Numbered from the stretch's first letter, positions 1 to 9,702 are shown. The stretch is 64,000 nt of DNA from Photorhabdus noenieputensis (GCF_018448935.1 NZ_RCWC01000003.1:62001-126000), one strand, 5' to 3'. Notes: generated by a model not told the origin, from the letters alone. Numbers and translations: made by a program.

Positions 1-154
1 TGCTGAAACGAATTAGATCAGCACCAAAACCATCAAACGAAACTAATCCCTCGCCCGTTCCCATACTGTTAACCATTTTATGACTTTTCGCCATTGTATC
101 TACAACGAGATGTTCACCGTTCCAGTGACAGAATCTATTTTTAATAAGTTCCAT
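1..154 (-). CDS. Unidentified protein, N-terminal 51 residues only
   Basis: Open reading frame reading leftwards and leaving the window; only the first 51 codons are seen. The ATG at 154 follows a strong ribosome-binding site (AAGGAAGG, 4-5 bases upstream), which is the main support. The visible protein begins MELIKNRFCHW and continues with no signal peptide, membrane segment or motif that I recognise. It is rich in Gly and hydrophobic residues around residues 32-48. A CRP-like half-conserved palindrome (TGTGA-N6-TCACT) lies at 376-391 upstream, but its distance makes a role uncertain. Function unknown. Confidence 0.5.
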   Translation of the reverse strand, partial: MELIKNRFCHWNGEHLVVDTMAKSHKMVNSMGTGEGLVSFDGFGADLIRFS

Positions 155-699
155 ATTACCTTCCTTTTATCTCTACAAATAAAATTTTATTTTAAAGTAA
201 CTATCATCTCTCTTTGTTAATTGAAATAACATTATCTCTCCAGCAAATAAAAAAATATTTCACAGTAAAATTTCAATCATCACAAAATAATATCGACGAA
301 GAAATTAACTGGTTATTAACAATATATCAAATAGAAATATGTAATTCCATAGTAGTATTTTATAAAAGCTCACTCTGTGACAACAATCACTGTAAAATTC
401 TTATTTTAAATTTCTTTGTAGAAGATAACCCCGATTAAAAATAACATCAGACAAAAGTCAGATTAATTATATTATTAAATCAGGACAATAATGGAGTTAA
501 TTAATTTGATATTAACTCTCACTAAAAATAACTATTCCAGAGATATGAAGATGCGATTTTTTATTTTAGTTTATTAAACAAATCACGTTCCACATTAATC
601 ACCCAAACATCAAACTCTCTAACATCTCACGCAAAATATTCCTTTATTCACTGCTCACCTCTTATTACAGAAGGTGAACAGCATAAGTTGTGCCTCAAA
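155..699. other. AT-rich intergenic region without a convincing gene
   Basis: About 545 bases between the left partial gene and the bkd terminator. A 74-codon TTG-initiated frame at 214-438 exists, but it has no ribosome-binding site and its product is low in complexity, so I do not call it. A TGTGA-N6-TCACT sequence at 376-391 resembles a CRP site. Nothing else is recognisable. Confidence 0.5.
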
Positions 700-737
700 G
701 AAACCCCACGACCTCTGCCGAGATTGTGGGGTTTTTA
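700..737. terminator. Bidirectional intrinsic terminator downstream of bkdC
   Basis: An 8-bp GC-rich stem, AACCCCAC (702-709) with GTGGGGTT (726-733), is followed by five T on the plus strand. On the minus strand it is followed by TTTCTTT, so it can end the bkdABC transcript that stops at 773. Confidence 0.75.
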
Positions 738-772
738 CCATGCTCTCCGGTTTTCCTGTTCCGCTTCACTGC

Positions 773-2623
773 CTACTGTTTTGCAACCACCGATTCATTG
801 TGAGGCAACCAGTAATGCCGATGTTCAAAAGCATATTTAGGCAATCGAATACGCAACGGTTTCTGCCCGGAAGGCCAGCAGGTACGCCAATCTATATCCT
901 GACCTTGTAACCATAAGAATCGAGAGTCATCCTCTGCCATATGAAGCCATTGATCTTCTTTGGTTGAAGCAGACGACGCAAAATCTCGTAGCTGTCTGAG
1001 TAGATCCTGTCGTGATGTTGCAACAAACAGTGCCCGATAAGACAATGCTGCCCTGCCAAACTGCAATGTCCAGCTAACCGCTGGCAGCTCAATGTTTTCA
1101 TCGTTCTCAATAAAATCCCCTAGCATAGCCACCATTCTTTGTAGCGATGCCTGGCTATTAGCCGAGATGGGATAATAATATCCCTCCAAATTGGCTTTAA
1201 TCTGTTGCTGCACTTGAGTTGGTGCCTCCTCCAGAATGACATGGGAATTGCTGCCCCCCAATCCAAAAGAGCTCAGCCCAGCGAAACGCTTTTGTCCTGC
1301 CCCCACCCGCCAAGGGTTTTCCTCTGTAGCCAGTTGTAAGCGCGAATCCACACTATCAATTTCAGGATTCAAACGCTGAAACGCGGCGCAAGGCACAATG
1401 GATTTATGCTGCAACATTAATAAAACTTTAACTATGCCAGCTAGCCCCGCAGCGCCTTCTAAATGCCCAATGTTGGCTTTTACTGAGCCAATATAGCAAG
1501 GTTGTAGCGTTTCTCTTGATTCATGGCGATTAAAGATTTCATTAAGCGCATTGAACTCGATGGGATCGCCCAATGAGGTTCCCGTTCCATGCGCTTCAAG
1601 GTAACTGATTTGCTCCGCAGAGACGCCAGCCTGTTGCAAGCAATCATTGACTAACGCAATTTGCTGTTCCGGGTTAGGTGAAGTCAGTGAATTAGCACGC
1701 CCACCATGATTGACCGCCGATGCCCGAACGTATCCATAAATAGGATCTCGATCCTCTAATGCCTGTTTTTGCGTTTTCAAGAACAGACACACGGCCCCTT
1801 CACCACGGACAAAACCATTAGCATCTGCGTCAAAAACTCGACAACAGCCATCTTTAGATAACATTCCCGCCCGGTAATAAGCAGCCATGTTGAATGTGTT
1901 GCTCAATAAATTAACACTGCCAACTACCGCCTGTTGGCACTCCCCAGAACGCAATGAGTTCACCGCAAGTGTCAGTGCTGTCAATCCACTTGAACACGCA
2001 GTATCAATTTGTAGACTCGGGCCAATAAAGTTGTAATAAAATGACAATCTGTTAGCCAGCAGGCAATTCAGTGTCCCTGGCGTTGCATAAGCATTTGCCA
2101 TCGCCATATCGGCCGCAACCAGTTCACGATAATCATTACTGCACGAGCCAATAAAAACACCGGTCTTTGATCCTGAATAACCCAGCGGATTAGCACCACT
2201 ATCTTCGATCGCTTGCCAAGTCAGTTCCAGCAACATTCTCTGTTGCGGGTCCATCATGGCCGCAACTCGTGGAGAAATGCCAAAGAATGGCGCATCAAAA
2301 CCATCAATACTATCAAGCAACCCAGCTTTTAAGGCTTTTTTAGGCAACGGAATGACGTAAGGCTTCCCGGATGCAAACCGCTGTTCGGGAATCTCTTTTA
2401 TTACGCTGTGTCCAGCTCTTAAGATCTCCCACATTTGCTCTGGGGAATCTTCCGCCCCAGGAAGTCGGAAAGCCATTCCCACAATAGCAATAGGCATCTG
2501 TTTCGTATCACCCGAGCTACTTACTGAGGGAGTAATGGAACTTAAATGTTCCAACAAGGCAGATTTAGCTATCCGTTGTTCATCCGGACTAAGCGAATGA
2601 TATATGTGATGCAGATTATCCAC
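773..2623 (-). CDS. bkdC: BkdC, stand-alone PKS-type ketosynthase
   Basis: Modular-PKS-like ketosynthase of 616 residues. The catalytic triad is complete: Cys210 in DTACSSG, His345 in EAHGTGTSLGDPIE and His387 in KANIGHLEG. An N-terminal helical stretch of about 40 residues resembles a docking segment. After the KS (about residues 43-470) comes a shortened linker ending in a LPKYAFEHRHYWL-like motif that normally follows an acyltransferase, but no AT domain is present. It overlaps bkdB by 8 bases, so translation is probably coupled. In Photorhabdus the bkdABC genes serve isopropylstilbene synthesis (known from the genus). BkdC is inferred to condense the BkdB-bound branched acyl group with malonyl-ACP, giving a beta-ketoacyl chain. 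The malonyl transferase must act in trans. Confidence 0.85.
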   Translation of the reverse strand: MDNLHHIYHSLSPDEQRIAKSALLEHLSSITPSVSSSGDTKQMPIAIVGMAFRLPGAEDSPEQMWEILRAGHSVIKEIPEQRFASGKPYVIPLPKKALKAGLLDSIDGFDAPFFGISPRVAAMMDPQQRMLLELTWQAIEDSGANPLGYSGSKTGVFIGSCSNDYRELVAADMAMANAYATPGTLNCLLANRLSFYYNFIGPSLQIDTACSSGLTALTLAVNSLRSGECQQAVVGSVNLLSNTFNMAAYYRAGMLSKDGCCRVFDADANGFVRGEGAVCLFLKTQKQALEDRDPIYGYVRASAVNHGGRANSLTSPNPEQQIALVNDCLQQAGVSAEQISYLEAHGTGTSLGDPIEFNALNEIFNRHESRETLQPCYIGSVKANIGHLEGAAGLAGIVKVLLMLQHKSIVPCAAFQRLNPEIDSVDSRLQLATEENPWRVGAGQKRFAGLSSFGLGGSNSHVILEEAPTQVQQQIKANLEGYYYPISANSQASLQRMVAMLGDFIENDENIELPAVSWTLQFGRAALSYRALFVATSRQDLLRQLRDFASSASTKEDQWLHMAEDDSRFLWLQGQDIDWRTCWPSGQKPLRIRLPKYAFEHRHYWLPHNESVVAKQ

Positions 2624-4193
2624 GCTTTCCTCCTTCTATGAGGCGCTGTAACCTTAATGCGGCTTCGCCATCAAGACTACGCATCGCATTAATAAAGTCA
2701 TCTAAGGAATGTTTGTTCTCGGTCAGTTCAGTTTTGGCAGTGTCAAGATATTCAATCAATCGATGCGGTGAGCTATAACGCCAGAACAGCGTTGGTGATA
2801 ATTTTCGACGAAAATGCCCTGACATCCGCTCTGCTAGTTTGACTGCCTTGAGCGAATCAATACCCAAATCAGCCCAAGTGCGCTGCATCATTGATTCAGT
2901 AAAATCTTCATCCCAATTCAGGAAATCCGCCAGCAGCGTACGTAACTGCCCAGTAACCGATTTAACCGGTTTAGCTTCTATCTGATGTGCAACTGATCGT
3001 GATCCAGACAGAGTACGAACCTGAGCAATAATCTCGGAAATAAATTCAGACGCCTCTACCCCATTGAGCAAATAGTGGTTAAATGCCAGAACGAGGTTCA
3101 TCTCTTTGTTGTGAGGAGCACCAATGAACAATGTTGACTGGGACGGCGGCACAATAACCGGTACGGCAAAGGTGGCACCATCGTTACCGGTATATGAGAC
3201 CATCATAGGAACATCAACATCGACAGGCAATTTTTCTGCATCTGGATCAAGTACGCTATTTAAATGCTGTCTGAACTCAAAAAAGTCCATTGTCTGTGTT
3301 TTCGGTACCTTTAATGAGCTCAAATCGCCTTTTTCATCCAGAAAAGCAATCCCCAGGTTGATATCGGTATAAGTGTGATAGCGTTCTTGATCAAGCGGCC
3401 TCGAACGCAACATCGGGAATTTTTTCAATGCCTGAGAAATTGCATAAGTGATGACCTGAAATGGCGTTATCCACTCCTGTTGCCCGGAGGTTTCCGTTAA
3501 ATGATGAATGGCGTTATCAACAAGCTCAATCGGGAGTGGTTTAGCTGCCCAACAAGGCTGTACCGCCGCACTATTTAACCGTATTGCACGATTAAGACGC
3601 TGTTGATCTCGTGACAGAAAGCCGACATTGCCATCTTCTGCATTGCTCTTTTCTGATGGCCTGATTTCTTCTGATATCTTAGCTTCGCGGTGTTGTCGAA
3701 GGTAATCATCTATATGACCAGGCAATAATGTGCCATATTTTTCCGCCAATTGATTAAGAATGTGCGGCTCAATTTGGTGTTCTTGTGCGTATTGACGGGT
3801 TTTTGGCGGAATACGCGCAGGAGGAGCAGATACTTTAGGAGCCGCCTCCACTGGTTCTATTTTTTCGACTTCCTCCACGCTCTCCATTTTCTCCGGCGGA
3901 GGCGTTAACGCTTCATTAATTAACTCTTCACTAACAGGGGAAGTCTCGGCCATCTCGCCAACGGCTCTGATGACTGCAATAGGCGCTCCAACAGGGATAA
4001 TATCATTTTCCGCAGCCAACCATTTTTCCAAGATCCCCTCAACATCGGATTCAATGGTAAAGGCGGCCTTATCCGTCTCCATTTCATAAACAGGTTCATC
4101 ACGCTTGACATGATCTCCCACCTGCTTAAGTAACTGGATGATGACGACTTCCGTGGTTCCTTCTCCCATCGGGGGAATAAACAACTGTGCCAT
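2616..4193 (-). CDS. bkdB: BkdB, 2-oxoacid dehydrogenase E2 fused to a C-terminal acyl carrier domain
   Basis: 525 residues. Domains in order: lipoyl domain (1-80) with the lipoylated Lys42 in METDKAAF; a Pro/Glu-rich linker; a peripheral-subunit-binding domain (about 125-165, PKTRQYAQEH); a shortened E2 acyltransferase domain (about 195-400); and a phosphopantetheine-binding ACP domain (about 410-490) with Ser447 in LGIDSLKA. The usual E2 active-site motif HRxxDG reads HYLLNG (His373 kept, Asp replaced by Asn377). The architecture suggests that the branched acyl group is passed from lipoyl to the attached ACP rather than to CoA, ready for BkdC. Nine bases separate it from bkdA and 8 bases overlap bkdC: one operon. 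Confidence 0.88.
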   Translation of the reverse strand: MAQLFIPPMGEGTTEVVIIQLLKQVGDHVKRDEPVYEMETDKAAFTIESDVEGILEKWLAAENDIIPVGAPIAVIRAVGEMAETSPVSEELINEALTPPPEKMESVEEVEKIEPVEAAPKVSAPPARIPPKTRQYAQEHQIEPHILNQLAEKYGTLLPGHIDDYLRQHREAKISEEIRPSEKSNAEDGNVGFLSRDQQRLNRAIRLNSAAVQPCWAAKPLPIELVDNAIHHLTETSGQQEWITPFQVITYAISQALKKFPMLRSRPLDQERYHTYTDINLGIAFLDEKGDLSSLKVPKTQTMDFFEFRQHLNSVLDPDAEKLPVDVDVPMMVSYTGNDGATFAVPVIVPPSQSTLFIGAPHNKEMNLVLAFNHYLLNGVEASEFISEIIAQVRTLSGSRSVAHQIEAKPVKSVTGQLRTLLADFLNWDEDFTESMMQRTWADLGIDSLKAVKLAERMSGHFRRKLSPTLFWRYSSPHRLIEYLDTAKTELTENKHSLDDFINAMRSLDGEAALRLQRLIEGGKRG

Positions 4194-4202
4194 AAGTTCT
4201 CC

Positions 4203-6200
4203 TTAGCTCATTACCGCATAGACGGAAGCTAAAATGTCATCCGTGCCGGGTAAAACAGCTTTCTCTAAACAAGGATTAAAAGGAATATGAATATCTTCAC
4301 GCGTCACCAGACGAGGCGGTGCCAGTAGAGAGAAGAAATTGTCATTCTCATCCAAAATATCAGCAATAATGGATGCACCCACACTGGCCGTCCGGGTATC
4401 CTCTTGCACAACGATAAGCCGCCCGGTTTTGCGTAAAGATTCCGCAATCCGTTGTTTATCCCAAGGTACCAGACTACGTAATTCAATCACTTCAATGTCA
4501 ATATTGTCCTTTTCCGCTTGAAGAGCCGCCATCGTCGCAAGCTGAATCGTATTTCCCCACGCAACCAGCGTAATATCCTTTCCTCCCCTGACGATATTTG
4601 CCTGCCCAAGCGATACTGGACTCACCAGCCGACGTTCATGGCGCTCTCTCATAAGGTGTTTAGGGATCAGGATTAGACTCGGCATGTCCAGACTTAACGC
4701 GGTACGGAACAATGCGACGGTATCAGCCGGTGTCGTTGGAACCATAACATTAATACCGGGAATATGCGCCAGGATACCGTCCGAGCTTTGGCTGTGCCAT
4801 ATACCGCCTCCTGGGAGATAAGCGCCATAAGGCGCATATATCACCACCGGACAGCGCCATTTACCTACCGTTCTCCAACTTAACGTGCCAAGTTGCGACT
4901 GTAACTGATTGAGACCTAACCCCACAAAGTCAATAAATTGCAGTTCAACAATCGGACGCCAACCACAGGCGGATAACCCAACAGATGAGCCAATAATCGT
5001 GGCTTCTGAAAGGGGAGCATTCATAACGCGATCAGGATAGCGAGTGGATAAGCCACGGGTGAAACCAAAAACCCCCCCTTTAGGGTCTTCAATATCCTCA
5101 CCAAATATCAGCACTTTCGGATTCTGGCTCAACGCCTCGTCCAAAACCTGATTCACCGCTTTAAACTGTGTCTCTTCGGCTTCTATCTCAACATGTACGG
5201 TAGGCTTTTCTTCACGATTGCATAAATAGGTACTGACGCTTGCAGGATCAGGCTCTTCTTCGTGATAAACACGCTCGAATATTTCCGCGACATCAGCTTT
5301 AATACGCTCTTTTTGTTCAGCCAGAGCCTGTTCAGTTATCGCCCCCTTTTCCTTCAAATAAGCGACATAATTTTCAATCGGGTCCTGTAGTGTCTCCAGC
5401 TCATCCGGAGTACGGTACAGTTTGTGAGAGTCTGAATTGGAATGAGAATCTAACCGATCCATACGACAAACTAATATGCAGGGAGTCCGCTCAAATCGTG
5501 CCTTATTGAATACCTCCTGTGCAACAGGAAACAAAGTTTCCGGCTTGCGGGCATCAACACGGCGGATCAAACACTCGTTAAATATTCCCAATCGATACGG
5601 AGCCATCTTCTCCGTTGAGGTACTAATACCCAATTTATTATCGGAAACCACAAAGACTACCGGCAAACGCCTTTCAACCGCAAAGCTGACCGCTTCATAA
5701 AATTCTCCCTGCCGGGTTGCCGCATCGCCGACACCACACACGACAAGCCCATTTTTATTATCCAACACGCTTGCCCAAGCAGCGCCAGCCGCGGGAATAC
5801 ATTGGGTCCCCGTCAGGCTGACTACCGAGAAGATATTATGCTCTTTGGAGCAAAAATGATTCGACATGGTTCGGCCGGCTGAATGAGAAGTGGCCTTACC
5901 CATAAGTTCCCTTGTCATTTCAGCAATAGACATACCACGCGCTAACACTAATGCCCGATCACGATAGTAAGGAACCAGCACATCATTTTTTTCCATAAGC
6001 TGAGGTAGCACAGCCAACCCTTCATGTCCAGCAGCCGACACATGGAACCAAGCTCGGCCTTGTCGTGTGACTATTGCACTACGATTATCAAATTCCCGTG
6101 ACAGCAGCATGTCATAAAGTAACTTTTGCTCATCCAAACAATCATTAATTGAAGGGCTGTGTTCCTTAAGAGGTACTTCATTGATCTGTACGTCTATCAC
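4203..6200 (-). CDS. bkdA: BkdA, fused E1 alpha-beta 2-oxoacid decarboxylase
   Basis: Thiamin-diphosphate-dependent E1 in which the alpha part (about residues 20-330) and beta part (about 345-665) are one chain. The ThDP-motif region reads GVGDAATRQGEFYEA...SDN, a GD...N variant. The beta part carries the conserved EDIEDPKGGVFG and PLSEATIIG stretches. It should decarboxylate branched 2-oxo acids (from Leu/Val) and load the acyl group on the BkdB lipoyl arm. No E3 gene is nearby, so housekeeping lipoamide dehydrogenase is probably shared. I chose the GTG at 6200 because AGGAAAAAGAGA precedes it; a GTG at 6215 is the longer alternative. First gene of the bkdABC operon. Confidence 0.87.
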   Translation of the reverse strand: MIDVQINEVPLKEHSPSINDCLDEQKLLYDMLLSREFDNRSAIVTRQGRAWFHVSAAGHEGLAVLPQLMEKNDVLVPYYRDRALVLARGMSIAEMTRELMGKATSHSAGRTMSNHFCSKEHNIFSVVSLTGTQCIPAAGAAWASVLDNKNGLVVCGVGDAATRQGEFYEAVSFAVERRLPVVFVVSDNKLGISTSTEKMAPYRLGIFNECLIRRVDARKPETLFPVAQEVFNKARFERTPCILVCRMDRLDSHSNSDSHKLYRTPDELETLQDPIENYVAYLKEKGAITEQALAEQKERIKADVAEIFERVYHEEEPDPASVSTYLCNREEKPTVHVEIEAEETQFKAVNQVLDEALSQNPKVLIFGEDIEDPKGGVFGFTRGLSTRYPDRVMNAPLSEATIIGSSVGLSACGWRPIVELQFIDFVGLGLNQLQSQLGTLSWRTVGKWRCPVVIYAPYGAYLPGGGIWHSQSSDGILAHIPGINVMVPTTPADTVALFRTALSLDMPSLILIPKHLMRERHERRLVSPVSLGQANIVRGGKDITLVAWGNTIQLATMAALQAEKDNIDIEVIELRSLVPWDKQRIAESLRKTGRLIVVQEDTRTASVGASIIADILDENDNFFSLLAPPRLVTREDIHIPFNPCLEKAVLPGTDDILASVYAVMS

Positions 6201-6629
6201 TCTCTTTTTCCTCACAAATAGTTAACGTGGTAGTTGTCGTCATTGCGCTTAATGCTTGATAAAAAAGCGAACACGGGGTAGTCCCGTTCATGATTACTTG
6301 AGAGACTATAGATCCCGATAAAGAAGTGAACGTAGGGTTATTGCCTACACGAATTACAAAAGATAGAGGTATACGGTCACAATTTTTAATTACGTTTATA
6401 CCCGTCATCTTTCAAGTTGCCTCTTTGTTGGCTGCACTCACTCACCCCGGTCACATAGTTTGCTATGTTCCCCGGGATTCGCTCCCTTGCCGTCGCGATG
6501 CATCTTGAAATCCATAGGGTATATACACCTAACATGGGGGGAAAAATTATCTCCATAACCATAAATGGTTTCGGCTGTCATGGTATTCCCTAAATTTTTA
6601 GCATTGTCCTGAACATAATGTGACACCAT
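6178..6629 (-). pseudogene. Possible small gene upstream of bkdA, interrupted by an ERIC element
   Basis: A minus-strand frame opens at ATG 6629 behind TTGGAG (spacing 8), runs about 35 codons (MVSHYVQDNAKNL...) and enters the ERIC element. Beyond the element a second open frame of about 68 codons (to 6178) continues with protein-like composition (FVIRVGNN, IVSQVIMNG, CSLFYQALSAM) and ends overlapping the start of bkdA. The two parts are in different frames. I infer one gene of roughly 105 codons, first in the bkd operon, broken by the repeat. The family is not recognised. The parts could also be chance frames. Confidence 0.35.
6397..6523. repeat. ERIC element (127 bp)
   Basis: Imperfect palindrome bounded by TATACCCGTCATCTTTCAAG and CTTGAAATCCATAGGGTATA, with the internal CTCACCCCGGTCAC / CCCCGGGATTCGCTC arms typical of enterobacterial repetitive intergenic consensus sequences. 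Its length equals the 127 bp of the classical ERIC. A second copy is at 59701-59823. Confidence 0.85.
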
Positions 6630-7930
6630 TTAAAAAACTCCAACCGATGAACAACAGCCATTCGTTAAGAGTAGGACCAACAAGCATCGGCATTTCCATG
6701 ATTACAATATAATTACAATACAATTAAAAAACAGGCTCTTACCTATGTCTTTAAATCCTGCAATGATGAGACATAGGAATAATTCATTACTTTGCTAAAT
6801 TATTTTAATGATCAGATTTTTTCGACAAGCTCTTCATTAGGTATTTTTATGTTTAACCAAGACATAGCCTCAATAATAACACGTATTATATCAATCGGAC
6901 TTGAGACTTTATGCTCACATTAGAATTCATTATGTTTTGTGATGAATGTCAATAACGACCTCCTCATATCAAACAATAGATAAAGCTGAATTGACGAAAT
7001 CATCCAGCATCAATCCTGATATTTTATTAAAATTTAGCTTATTATCTCCTATGTTTTATCATAAAAAAAACTGTAGTAATGCGGGAATGATCACAAAAAG
7101 GGCACCAAAAATTTTAACTATATGATTATTATGAATTTATCATCCCAAACAGCACTGATATTATAATGCAATTAATAGGATATCAACATATAAAAATATA
7201 TTTCATAACTCTTTGAATATATTATCAATCATTCAAATAGTAAATTAAAAAAATGATAAAAAGAAATATCATTTTCACACTTCGTAAAATGATTAATTCA
7301 TGCAATTATTTCTACTTTAGATACTCTTTCTTATTTTAAACAAAAAAGGCTATAACCGACAGCTCCCTTTGTTCAGCCGTGGTTTTCAGTGATATACCAC
7401 CCAATACATAATCAATGATAATTGAATACATCTGGCGATATTCAATATGAGAAAAAGCCAAGGATATTATTGAACCTACAGCTCTCTGCACTGTTGATTC
7501 TCCACTGTTTTTTGATCCGCCTCACCCTATTGACACTGTTCAACATTATTTAATTGCATCACCAAATCGGTTCTTCTACTTTATTTCACTATTTGATTTC
7601 GCTATTTGGTCTTGATGAAAAGCAAGGATCAAACATGGTAATCACTCAGACTCAAACCTGTGACGCATTAGCAACTACTGCCAAAGGCGCAATGACTACA
7701 CTACCCAACGCCGACGAATTAACCGTTTTCTTGCAAATGTAAACCTGAATACCAGGTGGTCATCCATTCCACTGTTACTTATCGTTCATGTCAAATTTGC
7801 GTATCCGATCACAATAGTTTCATCTAGTTAGTAGACTTGATTGCGATCTGCCAATCAACTCAATTATCTTCTAATCCAAAAAACCAGCTTGATAATTTAA
7901 CTACGATATAATAACTAATATCCCAAAAGG
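6630..7930. other. Long AT-rich intergenic region between the bkd operon and the porin gene
   Basis: About 1.3 kb, expected to hold the divergent promoters for the bkd operon (left) and the porin (right). Apart from the short frame at 7635-7742, no gene is seen. An inverted repeat TTGATTG-N8-CAATCAA at 7837-7858, 80 bases before the porin, could be a regulator operator (inference only). Confidence 0.5.
7635..7742 (+). CDS. Possible 35-residue peptide or gene remnant upstream of the porin
   Basis: ATG at 7635 is preceded by AAGGA at a good distance (6 bases) and opens 35 codons beginning MVITQTQTCDALATT, stopping at 7742. There is no recognisable family. It may be a leader peptide of the porin gene 200 bases downstream or the first codons of a decayed gene. 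The good Shine-Dalgarno sequence is the only strong evidence. Confidence 0.25.
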   Translation: MVITQTQTCDALATTAKGAMTTLPNADELTVFLQM

Positions 7931-7940
7931 GTAGAGTATC

Positions 7941-9347
7941 ATGAGAAATCTTCACTATCTGATTGCCGCACCAGGATTAATGCTTTCAGCCTCTGTTCTT
8001 GCTTCACCTGCTAATAGCATCGAAGCACGCCTCGATGCACTGGAGCAGCGACTACAACAAGCAGAACAACGAGCCACCCAAGCGGAAGCACGAGCCACAG
8101 CCGCAGAGCAACGCGCACAGCGACTGGAACAGCACGCTATCGAAACCAAACAACAGGCCACACAAGTAGCGCAACACCCTACTTCGCAGGAAAATAGTGC
8201 TTCATCAACCAGCAATTTGAAACTGAATGATTTTGGCGATCTAAAATTGTACGGTGATGTCGAATTCAATCTTGATAGCGCCAGCCGAACCGGTCAGCTT
8301 ACTTCACTTAAAACTAGCGATAATAAAGACTGGAAACCTGGCGATAAAGAACGCTGGAATGTTAACGGTCGCATTTTGATCGGGCTAGACGGTTATCGCC
8401 GTGATCAAAACAACAACTTTGCCGGCTTTAGAGTGCAACCGTTAGCAGACATGACCGGCAAAATGAATCTCGACGACGCCGCTTTCTTCTTCGGCAATGA
8501 GAAAAACTGGCAGGTAAAGATCGGGCGTTTTGAAGCTTACGATATGTTCCCACTCAACCAAGATACTTTTATTCAGTATTCTGGTAATACCGCCAACGAT
8601 TTATATGCCGATGGTTTTGGCTATATCTACATGATGAAAGAAGGACGTGGCCGCAGTAACAGCGGTGGCAACTTGATGTTGAGTAAATACGCGGGCAACT
8701 GGTATTTCGAACTCAATACTCTACTTGAAGATGGCACTTCGCTATTCCGAGATAACATCTACCACGGCAATACACTGGAAAATAAAAAAAATGTCGCCTA
8801 TTTGCGCCCGGTAGCAGCCTGGAAAAAAGATCAGTTTAGTGCAGCCGTAGCGATGGAGAGTAATGTCGTCAATAACGCTTATGGCTACCAGAATAATCAA
8901 GGGCAATGGATCGATCAATCCAGACGCAATGGTTACGGTATGACATTAAGCTGGAACGGTCTGGAGGCCGATCCTGATGATGGCATTGTCGCTAACCTGA
9001 ATACCGCCTATCTGGATGCCTCGGATGAACACAATTTCACTACCGGAATTAATGTGATGTGGCATCGCTTCGAACTGGGTTATATCTATGCCCACAACAA
9101 TATCAAAGCGTTCAATACTGACGATATGACAGCACATATTAATCACCCATTCAATGAACCGGGTAAATACGATATAAATACCATCCATATGTCATATCAG
9201 ATTCCTAGTATCATGAATATGAAGAACTTTAATCTCTATCTTGGTGCCTACGTCTCTATGCTGGAAGCAAATAATAACAACAAAATTGCCAACAGCAATA
9301 ATGACCGACGCTACGGCGCACGCGCCAGATTTAAATATTTATTCTAA
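7941..9347 (+). CDS. RafY-type carbohydrate-selective outer membrane porin
   Basis: 468 residues with an N-terminal signal peptide (cleavage near VLASPA, residue 22). An alanine/glutamine-rich coiled coil follows (about 25-75, heptads of EARLDAL/EQRATQAEAR type), as in the periplasmic extension of sugar porins such as ScrY and RafY. The rest is a beta-barrel ending in the aromatic ARFKYLF, typical for outer-membrane assembly. Repeated Asn/Trp/Tyr-rich strands and length match glycoporin RafY (about 464 residues). The substrate is unknown; no sugar operon adjoins it. RBS is AGGGTAGAG, start ATG. A perfect inverted repeat upstream (7837-7858) may be an operator. Confidence 0.75.
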   Translation: MRNLHYLIAAPGLMLSASVLASPANSIEARLDALEQRLQQAEQRATQAEARATAAEQRAQRLEQHAIETKQQATQVAQHPTSQENSASSTSNLKLNDFGDLKLYGDVEFNLDSASRTGQLTSLKTSDNKDWKPGDKERWNVNGRILIGLDGYRRDQNNNFAGFRVQPLADMTGKMNLDDAAFFFGNEKNWQVKIGRFEAYDMFPLNQDTFIQYSGNTANDLYADGFGYIYMMKEGRGRSNSGGNLMLSKYAGNWYFELNTLLEDGTSLFRDNIYHGNTLENKKNVAYLRPVAAWKKDQFSAAVAMESNVVNNAYGYQNNQGQWIDQSRRNGYGMTLSWNGLEADPDDGIVANLNTAYLDASDEHNFTTGINVMWHRFELGYIYAHNNIKAFNTDDMTAHINHPFNEPGKYDINTIHMSYQIPSIMNMKNFNLYLGAYVSMLEANNNNKIANSNNDRRYGARARFKYLF

Positions 9348-9429
9348 TTCGGGTCCTGTGGGAGAACCCACAGATCTGTAAACTTCTTTAAGGAAGAAAA
9401 CCCGCTCTACGGACTTTCTTCAACTCATT

Positions 9430-9462
9430 GACAAAGTGCTGTTTTTTTTCCGGCACTTTGTC
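9430..9462 (+). terminator. Hairpin after the porin gene
   Basis: Perfect 10-bp stem GACAAAGTGC (9430-9439) / GCACTTTGTC (9453-9462) with a T-rich loop, 80 bases after the porin stop. It has only a short T tail, so termination strength is uncertain. Confidence 0.5.
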
Positions 9463-9702
9463 TTAATTAACCTCGGTTTCGTTTAAAAAGTCATAAGAAC
9501 CAGCCCGTACTCGTTTTTCCTCGCTACGCGACTCTCTCAAATACTTGATGATGGGGAATATGGAGGTTGTGACAAACGGTAATTTTGGTCGAATCAATAA
9601 AAGCAGTTGATAATATACTAGATTTAAAATCAATTAAATTTAATATTCTAATGCCTGTTTATATGTAAAATTTCTTTGCCAAATAAAAAATAAAAACCCA
9701 AG

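Noticed and set aside
376..391. CRP site (TGTGA-N6-TCACT)
   Set aside because: One mismatch and more than 220 bases from the only possible target; not listed as a regulatory feature.
214..438. 74-codon plus-strand frame
   Set aside because: TTG start, no ribosome-binding site, very AT-rich product; likely chance.
674..910. 78-codon plus-strand frame
   Set aside because: Runs across the terminator hairpin and antisense into the end of bkdC.
7955..8269. 104-codon minus-strand frame, Ala/Cys/Ser-rich
   Set aside because: Antisense shadow of the coiled-coil part of the porin; composition is that of a reversed Gln/Ala repeat and there is no ribosome-binding site.
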